From NCBI RefSeq assembly GCF_002899455.1, contig NZ_PPFB01000001.1, positions 5,369,001 through 5,433,000 on the forward strand: a stretch of 64,000 bases of DNA. Direction: 5' to 3'. Below are positions 27,293 through 35,700 of the stretch, piece after piece; the stretch's first letter is position 1, and each line of letters starts with the position of its first letter. A model generated the notes under the pieces. It saw only the letters and a program-made list of their open reading frames with translations. It made no database searches and was not told the DNA's origin. The translations under genes and the position numbers were made by a program. The stretch comes from Streptomyces sp. DH-12. GTDB lineage: Bacteria > Actinomycetota > Actinomycetes > Streptomycetales > Streptomycetaceae.

Positions 27293-28519
27293 TCAGCCCT
27301 GGACCGGCGTGAACCGGACCGGGAGGCTCTGCGGGCCGCGGGTGAACACGCCCTGCTCGGCCGGCTGGAACCCGTCGGCGAGCCGCACGTCCGGCATGGC
27401 GTCGAGGAGCTGGTCGACGCCGATCTCCACCTCGGCCTTGGCCAGCAGCGCGCCGACGCAGAAGTGCCGGCCGAGCGCGAACGCGAGGTGGTCGGCGGCG
27501 GCGGAGAAGGCCTTGGTGGTGGTCAGGTCCTCGCGGAAGATGTCGAACCGGTCCGGGTCGGCGTAACGGCGCTCGTCCCGGTTGGCGGCGCCTATCAGGC
27601 AGGTGACGGTGGCGCCGGGGGGTACGGTGCCGCCGCTGAGGGTGACCTCCGTCGCGGACTGCCGCATGATCATGTGGACGGGCGGGGTGTACCGCAGGGT
27701 CTCGGCGAAGGCGCGCGGTATCAGCGAGCGGTCGGCGCGGACGGCGGCGAGCTGGTCGGGGTGGGCGAGCAGGTTCGCGAAGATGCCGGCGATGGCCTTG
27801 TCGGTGGTCTCGCCGCCGGCCGCCAGCAGCAGGCTGCAGAACGCCTTGACGTCCTCGTCGCTCATCCGTACGCCGTCCACCTCGGCGGCGCACAGGACCG
27901 ACAGCAGGTCGTCGCCCGGATTCTCCCGGCGCTCGCGGATGATCGGCAGCATGTACTCGGCGAACTCCGCCCGGGTCCGCTCACCGGCCTCCGTGACCTC
28001 GGGGTCCCCCGAGAGGTTGCCGAGGAAGGCGATGACGGCGGTGTACCAGCGGTGGAAGCGGGGGTGGTCGGCCTTGTCCAGGCCCAGCATGTCGGCGATG
28101 ACGTTGACCGGGAAACGGGTCGCGTAGTCGTTCACCAGGTCCGCGGAGCCGGTGTGCCGGAAGGCGTCGATCAGCTCGCGGGAGTTGCGCTCGATGACCG
28201 GCAGGAACTTCTGCTCCAGGTCGCTGCCGCGGAAGGCGGGCGCGACCAGCGCGCGGCGTACGGCGTGCTCACGCCCGCTGAGCTGCAGAATCGTCTTGCC
28301 GTGCACCGGTTCGAGCTGCCAGGCGTAGTTGTCGGTGGTGAACTCGCCGGCCTTGTCCTTGAAGACGCGCTCGACGTCCTCGTAGCGCGAGACGATGTAG
28401 CTCTTGGTCGGCTCGTGCCAGATGAGGGGCGAGGTCTCCCGCATCACGCGGTAGGCCGGGTAGGGGTCGGCGGCGAACTCGGGCGAGAGGATGTCGGGCA
28501 CCTGCTGGGCGGTGGACAT
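27293..28519 (-). CDS. Cytochrome P450 (canonical motifs)
   Basis: A 408-residue soluble bacterial P450 with all hallmarks: the I-helix LAAGGETTDKA, the K-helix ETLR, and the haem loop FALGRHFCVG. It needs a ferredoxin and reductase, neither of which is adjacent. The start at 28519 is chosen because GGGAG precedes it and MSTAQQVPDILSPEFAADPYPA is a usual beginning; the frame extends 12 codons further without a binding site. It converges with the conservon P450 and is not co-transcribed with it. Substrate unknown. Confidence 0.92.
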   Translation of the reverse strand: MSTAQQVPDILSPEFAADPYPAYRVMRETSPLIWHEPTKSYIVSRYEDVERVFKDKAGEFTTDNYAWQLEPVHGKTILQLSGREHAVRRALVAPAFRGSDLEQKFLPVIERNSRELIDAFRHTGSADLVNDYATRFPVNVIADMLGLDKADHPRFHRWYTAVIAFLGNLSGDPEVTEAGERTRAEFAEYMLPIIRERRENPGDDLLSVLCAAEVDGVRMSDEDVKAFCSLLLAAGGETTDKAIAGIFANLLAHPDQLAAVRADRSLIPRAFAETLRYTPPVHMIMRQSATEVTLSGGTVPPGATVTCLIGAANRDERRYADPDRFDIFREDLTTTKAFSAAADHLAFALGRHFCVGALLAKAEVEIGVDQLLDAMPDVRLADGFQPAEQGVFTRGPQSLPVRFTPVQG

Positions 28520-28752
28520 GGGGCTCCCTGCGATCGTATTTCGTGTACTGCACAAGGTTATTGATCATTCGTCAGCGACGACAGACCGCTTGATGACCGG
28601 ATCCGCTCGAATGCGGAACCGGCCGAAAATCGCCCCTGAGCGGCCTCGTCGCGGCCGTCCGCCGCGGCGCTCCCGCTGCGCGCGGGACGGCTGGGAGCCC
28701 GGTGACACCCGGCCCCCGGGAGACCCGGAGGGCTGATCAGGCGCCCGGCGCA

Positions 28753-28795
28753 CACGGGAGCCCTGCCGCCCGCAAGGCGCGGCAGGGCTCCCGTG
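28753..28795. terminator. Strong intrinsic terminator
   Basis: A perfect 17-bp stem (28753-28769 with 28779-28795) with a 9-base loop lies 13 bases after the DUF397 stop on the minus strand. The same hairpin would insulate the P450 promoter region (28520-28752), in which no gene was found. Confidence 0.88.
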
Positions 28796-28807
28796 ACCGT
28801 ACGAGTG

Positions 28808-29023
28808 TCAGACGCTCCGCTCCGAGGAGGCCAGCCCGACGAACCCCGCCCACGCGTCACGCGACACCGTGACGACGGGCCCGGCGACGGCCTTGGAGTC
28901 CCGGACGTGCACAACTGCCGTACCGGCCGCGACCTCTACGCATTCGCCGCCCTCGGTTCCGCTGTAGCTGCTCTTGAACCAGGCGAGCCCGGAGGTGACG
29001 GTCGAGGACTCAGCGCTCTTCAT
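28808..29023 (-). CDS. DUF397 small protein
   Basis: A 71-residue DUF397 protein with the typical WFKSSYSGTEGGECVEVA and VHVRDSK motifs. Such proteins occur next to XRE regulators of the WhiJ type and are thought to modulate them. Its start overlaps the stop of that regulator gene (ATGA). Confidence 0.92.
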   Translation of the reverse strand: MKSAESSTVTSGLAWFKSSYSGTEGGECVEVAAGTAVVHVRDSKAVAGPVVTVSRDAWAGFVGLASSERSV

Positions 29024-29937
29024 GGCGATCCCAGCAACCTTTCGATGAACTCCGTTGACTCTCGCGGACTGAGAGCCTGTGATCGGATGATCCCATAGAG
29101 CGCGGCGGCCAGAACCCCTTGTTCCGGGTCGGTCTCCAGAGAGCCGATGCCTCGGGCCTCGGCGTACACGAACTTCTTGCCGTCCTTGCGCGTGACGACG
29201 GTGAACGGCCCGTTCACGCCCGCGTTGTCCTCGCGGTCGAGCGGCATGACCTGGATCTCGACGTTGCGTTTCTGTCCGATCAGCAGCAGGTGCTCCAGTT
29301 GTCCCCGCAACACGGCCTTACCCCCGTAGGGGCGTCGTAGGAGCGACTCGTCGAGCACGAAGCTCAGGAAGGGCGCCGGCTGCCGGTCGAAGATGTCCTG
29401 TCGGGCCAGTCGTGCTGCCACACGCTGTTCCGTGGTCTCCTCGTCCAGAGGGGGACGCCTCATCGCGAGCAGCCCCCTCATGTACTCCTCGGTCTGGAGC
29501 AGCCCGTTGAGAACGGGCATGCTGTAGGAGACGAGTTCGACGGCCTCCCTCTCCAGCGTCGCCATCCCCTGGAAGAACACCGGGTACTGGGCCCGCTCCA
29601 CCTCCTCCTTCCACACGCACAGCAGCCCGTCCGCCCCCAGCACCTCGTCCGCCCGCTCGATGGTCCGGGGCGACGGGATCCTCCGCCCCTGCTCGAACGA
29701 CGCGACCGTGGCCGCGGAATACCCGATCCGGCTCCCGAACTCCGCCCGGTCCAGGCCCTCCCGCAGCCGCAGCGTCTTCAGGGTCTGCCCGAACGCGGCG
29801 ACCACGCCCTTCCCCGCCCCGTCCTCGGGACGGCGCGCGCCGCCCCCGCCGTCGTCGCTCTCCCATCCGTCCCCGACACTCACGACCGTTCCGCCGTCCC
29901 CGCCCGCCAGGGCGTCCGCGCCCGTACGCTTCGTCAT
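29020..29937 (-). CDS. XRE-family regulator with DUF5753 (WhiJ-like)
   Basis: A 305-residue DNA-binding protein. A disordered N-terminus (1-45) is followed by a helix-turn-helix (LKTLRLREGLDRAEFGSRIG, then YSAATVASFEQGRRIPS) and a C-terminal DUF5753 domain (about 115-300). Start 29937 is preferred over the longer frame from 30048, as MTKRTGAD begins right after GAAGGCGGTGG. Together with the DUF397 gene and the divergent ATPase gene it forms a WhiJ-like locus, a family linked to developmental control in Streptomyces. Confidence 0.9.
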   Translation of the reverse strand: MTKRTGADALAGGDGGTVVSVGDGWESDDGGGGARRPEDGAGKGVVAAFGQTLKTLRLREGLDRAEFGSRIGYSAATVASFEQGRRIPSPRTIERADEVLGADGLLCVWKEEVERAQYPVFFQGMATLEREAVELVSYSMPVLNGLLQTEEYMRGLLAMRRPPLDEETTEQRVAARLARQDIFDRQPAPFLSFVLDESLLRRPYGGKAVLRGQLEHLLLIGQKRNVEIQVMPLDREDNAGVNGPFTVVTRKDGKKFVYAEARGIGSLETDPEQGVLAAALYGIIRSQALSPRESTEFIERLLGSP

Positions 29938-30084
29938 CGACCACCGCCTTCTCCGGCCCAACGCGCCCGCGGGGGACTCCGTCACGCCGCACGTCACGTA
30001 CGCGCGTCGACACGTCGCGTACAGCGGTCCGCGTCGGTGCGTCACCACTGGTCACGCCACACGACCGGCGGGACCGTGGTCGGC

Positions 30085-30624
30085 ATGACGAACAACCCCG
30101 CCGGTCCCACCGGCCCCGGCCGGCTCGCCACCCCCACCGCTCGCTTGGGCGCCGTCCCACCCGAACCCGCGCCGGCGTCCCGCACCTTCGCGATGCGCTT
30201 CACCTCGACCCCGCGCGGAGCCCGTCTCGCCCGCCACCTCGCCGCCGTCCGCCTGGACGCCTGGGGCGTCCCGTACGGCACCGACGACCACGACGCGATC
30301 CTGGTGATCGTCGCCGAGCTGACGGCGAACGCCGTGCTGCACGGCAACGTCCCCGGCCGCGACTTCCACCTGCGCCTCGGGCTCCTCCACGCCGGACCCC
30401 GTTCCGCCACCGTCCGCGTCGAGGTCACCGACACCCGGGGCGAACGGGTCCCGCTCCGGCCGGGAAGACCCCGGCCCGAGGTCCCCGCCGTGGACGAAAC
30501 CGGCCGGGGCCTCCTCCTGGTCGCCGCCCTGGCCACCCGCTGGGACTGGCACCCGCGGCCGGACGGCCCGGGCAAGACGGTCTGGGCGGAGTACGGGATC
30601 TCAGAAGCCACCTCGCCGACGTGA
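30085..30624 (+). CDS. HATPase-domain anti-sigma-factor-like protein
   Basis: A 179-residue GHKL ATPase of the SpoIIAB/RsbW type: the N box is VAELTANAVLHGN, the G1 box is VEVTDTRGER, and the G2 region is DETGRGLLLVAALATRW. Such proteins commonly pair with XRE/DUF397 genes. The C-terminal GISEATSPT is odd: in another frame these bases read LRSHLADVIDRAR, the N-terminal part of a Phd-type antitoxin. So the gene end looks fused to a truncated antitoxin gene by a deletion near 30600. Confidence 0.85.
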   Translation: MTNNPAGPTGPGRLATPTARLGAVPPEPAPASRTFAMRFTSTPRGARLARHLAAVRLDAWGVPYGTDDHDAILVIVAELTANAVLHGNVPGRDFHLRLGLLHAGPRSATVRVEVTDTRGERVPLRPGRPRPEVPAVDETGRGLLLVAALATRWDWHPRPDGPGKTVWAEYGISEATSPT

Positions 30625-30850
30625 TCGACCGTGCCCGGCACGAGGAGACCCCGACGATCACCACGCGGCGCGGGAAGCAGGAGGCCGTCGTGATCGGCAT
30701 CGAGGAGTACCAGCGGCTGCGCCGGATCGCCGAGGGCGCCGAAGAGGCCTGGCTCAACCGGCTGGCCGACGAAGCCGAGTCCGAAGGCCCGGAGGGGGCG
30801 GTCTCGCTCGAGGGGACGGCCGCCCTGCTCCGCACCGGCCGGGACCGACC
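30621..30850 (+). pseudogene. Phd/YefM antitoxin remnant
   Basis: VIDRARHEETPTITTRRGK and EAVVIGIEEYQRL are the core of a Phd/YefM antitoxin, but the first 15 or so codons are missing; the frame only opens at a GTG overlapping the ATPase stop. Past TAALLRTGRDR the frame lacks the stop expected before the toxin and runs on to 31040 out of frame with the toxin. It is therefore broken at both ends. Confidence 0.75.
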
Positions 30851-30852
30851 GC

Positions 30853-31085
30853 ATGGGGTGCGCCACGCGCTTCACCCCGCACGCGCAGCGGGACATGCTC
30901 AGGATCCCGCGCCCGGACGCCCTGCGGATCCTGTACCGGCTCACCGAGTCGCAGAAGGCGATGGACCCGGGCGACACGACGGCGTTGGACGCCAAGGACC
31001 TGCAGGGTCACGGCGCCCGGTGGCGGCTCAGGGCCGGTGACTGCCGCGTCGTCCACACCGTCGAGGACGGCCGGCTGCGCGAGGC
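30853..31085 (+). pseudogene. RelE/ParE-type toxin, truncated
   Basis: RFTPHAQRDMLRIPRPDALR, GDTTALDAKDLQGHGARWRL and RAGDCRVVHTVEDGRL are the body of a RelE-family mRNA interferase. The expected last strand (VWVV..GHRREVY) is absent: after DGRL the frame continues into sequence that belongs to a transposase. The toxin has lost its C-terminal catalytic portion and is probably inactive. Confidence 0.75.
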
Positions 31086-31290
31086 GACTGTCGGGCTGTA
31101 CGCCGGGCAGATGAAGCTCACCCCGGACCAGCAGGCGGTCAATTGCGCTCACGCCGGAATCAGGGCGCTGGGCGAGCCGGCCATGACCGCGCTCAGGACC
31201 TGGCGCCTCCCGTGCAAGCTGCGGTGCAGCACCAACCCGCATCACCAGCCTTGTTCAGGCCGTCCTCGCCCTTCATCCGACCTGCTCAAG
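31086..31290 (+). mobile_element. C-terminal remnant of a DDE transposase (IS5-like)
   Basis: KLTPDQQAVNCAHAGIRALG and CKLRCST match the C-terminal end of Streptomyces IS5/DDE_Tnp_4-type transposases, here with changed residues (EPAM for ERAM). After KLRCSTN the frame shifts by one; the other frame reads RITSLVQAVLALHPTCSS, the usual end of such proteins. No catalytic DDE residues and no second end of the element remain. The fragment is fused to the truncated toxin gene. Confidence 0.7.
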
Positions 31291-31525
31291 CCAAGGTGGG
31301 AAACGGCTCGCTGTGCTGAAAGGCGTGAACAGTGGAAGAGAGAATGTCGTTCGGCCGCTCAGACGAGCGATGCGTGAACAGCGAGAGCCGAAGTGTTCAC
31401 GCTTTTCAGTGGGGGTGCCGTTCCTCGAGGGAGGGCGACGAACGCGGCCCACCCGCCCGCCGGTAAAGGAGATGCGGGCGTGTGACCGAGCCGGATACGG
31501 TCCTGCCTGTTCGAAGGGGGAGCCC

Positions 31526-32257
31526 GTGACCAAGCTGAACCAGATCATCGCGGTCGAGAAGGGTGTCAAGAGCAAGTCGCTCCAGGACATCAACGCCGCG
31601 CACGCCAAGGTGCAGAAGCCGGCGCTGCTGGCCGGCATCTCGCGCACGTACCAGCCGAAGGACGAGGAGGGCGAGCAGCTGCCGCCCGAGTCCACGCGGG
31701 TGCAGGTGCAGGCCGAGGACGTGCTGCGCGAGGTGTCCGCCTCGCTGACCCGGCTATTCGACGTCACCGCGACGAAGGACTGGGCCAACTGCCAGGCCCG
31801 CGCGGACGTCACGGTCGACGGGCGGACGCTCGTCGCCGACGTCCCCGTCAGCTACCTGCTCTTCCTCGAGAAGCAGCTCGCCGAACTGCACGGCTTCGTC
31901 AAGAAGCTGCCGACCCTCGACGCCGCCGAGTCCTGGACGCCCGACCCGTCCACGGACTGGTGGAAGACCGACCCGGTGCGCACCATCCGCACGAAGAAGG
32001 TGCCGCGCAACCACGTCAAGGCGGAGGCCACGGAGAAGCACCCGGCGCAGGTCGAGGTGTACTACGAGGACGTGCCGATCGGTTACTGGACCACCGTGAA
32101 GTTCTCCGGCGCCCTTCCGGCGCGGCGGGTGAACGAGCTGGTGGAGCGCGTCGAGAAGCTCCAGCAGGCCGTGAAGTTCGCCCGTGAGGAGGCCAACGGC
32201 ACCGAGGTCACCGACCAGCGGGTCGGCGAGGCGGTGTTCGGCTACCTGTTCGGCTGA
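31526..32257 (+). CDS. Conserved actinobacterial protein of unknown function (DUF7873-like)
   Basis: A 243-residue soluble protein beginning KLNQIIAVEKGVKSKSLQDI. It contains KPALLAGISRTYQPKDEEGE, RLFDVTATKDWANC, IRTKKVPRNHVKAEATEKHP, AQVEVYYEDVPIGYWTTVKF and a C-terminal helix ending FGYLFG. I recognise it as a well-conserved family in Streptomyces with no known function; there are no catalytic motifs I can name. The GTG at 31526 is chosen for the GGGGGA just upstream. The high conservation, the lysine/arginine-rich segments and the adjacent tRNA-like locus make an RNA-related role possible, but that is only inference. Confidence 0.8.
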   Translation: MTKLNQIIAVEKGVKSKSLQDINAAHAKVQKPALLAGISRTYQPKDEEGEQLPPESTRVQVQAEDVLREVSASLTRLFDVTATKDWANCQARADVTVDGRTLVADVPVSYLLFLEKQLAELHGFVKKLPTLDAAESWTPDPSTDWWKTDPVRTIRTKKVPRNHVKAEATEKHPAQVEVYYEDVPIGYWTTVKFSGALPARRVNELVERVEKLQQAVKFAREEANGTEVTDQRVGEAVFGYLFG

Positions 32258-32291
32258 CGCGCGGCGCGGCCACAGGTGACATCCACGATCG

Positions 32292-32313
32292 CCCCCGCGT
32301 GCGAGCGCGGGGG
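32292..32313 (+). terminator. Intrinsic terminator after the DUF7873-like gene
   Basis: A perfect 8-bp stem CCCCCGCG / CGCGGGGG with loop TGCGAG lies 35 bases after the stop codon. Confidence 0.75.
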
Positions 32314-32473
32314 TGCGCTACGGGGCGCGGGCCGGGTGAGGACCGGTGCGCGCCAGGAGCGCAAGCTGAAACTGAAGTTCAGCCTGAAGACGCGGCCTGC
32401 CGGCGAAGGCGGCCGTGATCAATCTCAAGCTCTCGCTCCAGTCTCAGCATCGCCGCCGATCGCCGGACCGAAC

Positions 32474-32581
32474 GGGGACGGACGAACGCCGTCGGATGCG
32501 AGTTCGACTCTCGCCTGCGCCTCTTCCCCGGCGCGGTAGTTCAAAGGAAGAACACGACGGCCTGACGACTGATCCGTCCTC
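32474..32581 (+). tRNA. Candidate circularly permuted tRNA (3' half precedes 5' half)
   Basis: Read left to right: an outer helix strand (32474-32482), 3' strand of an anticodon helix GCCGTCG (32488-32494), GAT, a T-arm GCGAG-TTCGACT-CTCGC (32498-32514), acceptor 3' strand CTGCGCC (32515-32521), an 8-base loop TCTTCCCC, acceptor 5' strand GGCGCGG (32530-32536), TA, a D-arm GTTC-AAAGGAA-GAAC (32539-32553), A, anticodon helix 5' strand CGACGGC (32555-32561), and TCCGTCCTC (32573-32581) pairing with the outer strand (9 bp with one G-U). All four tRNA helices form (acceptor 7 bp with one G-U), and U8, A14, G18G19, A21, G53-C61 and the TTCRANT loop are in place. Only the order of halves is permuted. 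The anticodon cannot be fixed because the loop is split (CTGACGACTGA and CGAAC). CCA is not encoded. Confidence 0.7.
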
Positions 32582-32608
32582 TTAAACGCCGCCGGCGTGC
32601 GCAATTGG

Positions 32609-32659
32609 GTGGCACCCCCAGGAGCCCGGGAGCTGGATACGACTCCCGGGCTCCGCCAC
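32609..32659 (+). terminator. Long hairpin terminator after the permuted tRNA candidate
   Basis: A 12-bp stem GGAGCCCGGGAG / CTCCCGGGCTCC (32621-32632 with 32643-32654, 10-base loop) is extended by GTGGC / GCCAC (32609-32613 with 32655-32659) across a one-sided 7-base bulge. It begins 28 bases after the RNA and would end its transcript. Confidence 0.8.
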
Positions 32660-32752
32660 GTCCGGAGTGCACCTACCTGCCGAACGAAAGTTCCAGGTAA
32701 GTTCAGGTGTGCATACGGGCGTTGACGATGTGCGCGTGACGGGGGTTGCGGG

Positions 32753-35700
32753 ATGGCGGGTCACCGGCCGAGTGATTGGCATGTCCTTGATCTGGACAAG
32801 GACCCGACGCCCGGCGACCCGGAGCGGGTGCGCAGGCTCGCGAAGTTCCTGCACGACTTCGCCGACGACGTCTCCGAGGCGCTGCGTCTGGTCAAGGGGA
32901 TGGCCGGTGAGGGGACGCTGGCGGAGTGGGCGGGGAAGTCGGCGACCGTCTTCAAGGAGGAGTTCTCCGGCGTTCCCAAGAACCTGAGGAAGCTGGAGAA
33001 GTCGTACGCGATGTGCGGGGACGCGCTCGCGGACTACTGGCCGAGGCTGGAGCGGGCGCAGGCGCTGGCGGACAAGGCGCTGGCGAAGGCCCGTGAGGCG
33101 CGTGCGGATCTGTCGTCGGCGCAGTCGAGGCTGGCGTCGGCGGAGTCGTGGGTGGGGCGGGCGACGCGGGAGGCCGACAAGTACAAGGACGACCCGACGG
33201 GGTCGAGGTCGGATGCGGACAAGCCGGACGAGGCGAAGGTGCGGGCCGCGACCCGCGACGTGCGCAGCGCCAAGTCCGCCCAGGACAAAGCCCAGTCGGA
33301 CGTCTCCGACGCGCAGGACGCGCTCGCCGCGGCGAAGAAGATGGCCGCGGACGCGCGGAAGATGCGTGAGGAGGCGGCGCGGGACGCGAAGTCGAAGATC
33401 GACGAGGCGTCCGACGCGGGGATCCGGAACCGGTCGTGGTGGGAGGAGATCGGCGACTGGTTCACCGACAACTGGGACAGCATCGTGGCCGCCTGCAAGA
33501 TCGTGGTGGCGGTCGTCGGCATCGTCGCCATGATCACCGGCGGGCCGATCCTCGGCGCGATCGTCCTCATCGCCGCCCTCGTCGTCCTCGCCGACACGCT
33601 CCACAAATACAGCAAAGGCCAGGCATCCCTATGGGACGTGGGACTGGCCGCGCTGGAGTGCATCCCCGGAATGAAGGGCCTGACCACCCTCGGCGGACTC
33701 GCCAAAGGCATGAGAAATCTGGGTTCCATGGGGCTCAAGGGCATGGCCGCGGGAGTGCGCGGACTGGGTAAGAGCGCTCGCAGCATGCTCAGTAGGTCCC
33801 AAGAAGCCTTCGCGCGCATGCAGTCGAGGGTTCGAAGGGGACTGAGCGACCCGATCGACATGGCTACGGGGGCGATGTTCCTTCCTCAGACGGACGTGGA
33901 ACTGCCCGGTGCTCTGCCCTTGGTTTTCCAGCGTCGTGTTCAGTCCGACTATCGGGCGGGGTGGTGGTTCGGTCCCTCATGGACGTCCACTGCCGATCAG
34001 CGCCTCGAAATAGATGACGAAGGGATCATCTTCGTTACTGACGATGGTCAACTTCTGTCCTATCCCCATCCCGATGTCGAAGAGTCGGTACACCCTCAGG
34101 TCGGCCCCCCGTTGCCGTTGACCCGGCTCGACGATGGTGGATACCGGGTAACTGACCCGTTCGGAGGGTTGGAGTTTCGGTTCGACAAGCCGAAGAGCGA
34201 CGGTTGCGCACCCATAATCGCGCTCCGCGACCGTAACGGTCGGTGCATCGAATTCATTTATGACGAACTTGGCTTTCCGGTCGGTATCCGCTCGTCAGGC
34301 GGGTACTATCTCCGGCTCACCATCGAAGAGGGTCGGCTTACCAGCCTCCATCTCGTCGGCGGTGAAGAGGGGGGTGGCGATGCGCTCATCAGGCGGTTCG
34401 TCTATACCGGCGGCAATCTCACGGAAGTGCACGGGGCGAATGGCCTGCAACTGAGGTTCGAGTATGACGACCGCCTGCGGATAGTTACCTGGATCGACTC
34501 GAACGGCAGCCGCTATCGCTATGAATACGACGACGAGGACCGGTGCGTATTCGAAGGCGGTGAAGCCGGACACTGCACTTTGTCTCTTGCCTATGACACC
34601 AGTGACCCTGCGTTCCCGGGGTTGCGGGTGACGACGGCTACTACCGGTGATGACCACACCTCGAAGTATGTAGTCGACGACGCATTTCTGATAGTCGCCG
34701 AAATTGATCCCCTCGGCGCTGTGACACGTACTGAGTACGATCAGGGGCATCACATAACCGGGCGTACGGATCCGCTCGGAAATCACACTCGCATAGTGAA
34801 CAATGCTCTTGGCCTGCCTCGACGCGTTATACGGGCAGACGGCGCGGAAACCACGGCCGAGTACAACGACCTGAACCTTCCGGTGCTCATCCTTCAGGAG
34901 GATGGAACAACCATTCGGCACACGTATGACGAGCGCGGGAACCGGACCTCGGTGACGGACGAGTCAGGCGCCACGATGACGTTCCTGTACGACCGGAGCG
35001 GTCACCTGATCCGGGCCACTGATGCGTTGGGTAACTCCATGACCATTCAGAACAACGCCGCCGGCCTGCCGACGCTCGTCACCGACCCGCTGGGAGCGAG
35101 TACTGAGTATCGCTACGATGCTTTTGGGCGTCTGAGCGCGGTAGTTGATGCCACGGGAGTCGAGACCAGGTTGTGGTGGTCGGTCGACGGACACTTGACA
35201 CGCAGGGTGGGAGCACAGGGCAACGAAGAGACCTGGTCTTACGACGGCGAAGGAAACTGCCTGAGTTACACCGATGGAGAGGGGCGCGTCACTCGATACA
35301 CGTATACCCACTTCGACATGCTTGCCAGCCAGACTCTCGCCGACGGAAGTCGGTATGAGTACGAACACAGCCCCACCCTCCAACTGTCCAAGGTCATCGA
35401 TCCACAGGGCAGGACGTGGGATTACGAGTACGACCAGGCGGGTCGCTTGACGGCGGAGACCGACTTCGACGGGCGTCGCGTCGAGTACACATACGACTTG
35501 GCGGGCCGGTTGGTGAGCCGGACAAATGCGGTGGGCCAGCGTGTCCAGTACCAGTACGACGCACTCGACTGGACGGTGGCCAAGACTGTCGATGGCCGGA
35601 CGACGCGTTTCGAGCGAGACGTGATGGGCCGCGTTCTTCGCCTGTCCAACTCGGTCAGTGACATCAGTTACGAGCGAGATGCCATTGGTCGTGCTCTGTC

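Larger units (their letters stand above)
32258..32752. other. 495-base non-coding stretch holding the tRNA-like locus
   Basis: Besides the terminator, the permuted tRNA candidate and the following hairpin, it includes a small stem-loop GCTGAA-ACTGAAG-TTCAGC at about 32365-32383. No protein gene is supported. No clear promoter for the RNA was found, so it may be transcribed from its own weak promoter or by read-through. The final 90 bases before 32753 probably carry the promoter of the RHS gene. Confidence 0.55.

Noticed and set aside
32276..32539. 87-codon plus-strand frame across the first half of the permuted tRNA candidate
   Set aside because: It has no good ribosome binding site, crosses a terminator hairpin, and the RNA structure explains the sequence better. 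The curious KLKLKFSLK text is noted only.
32474..32581. Reading the tRNA-like locus as a permuted tmRNA
   Set aside because: tmRNA tRNA-like domains lack a proper D-stem and carry a tag-coding region between the pieces; here the D-arm is canonical and the joining loop is 8 bases.
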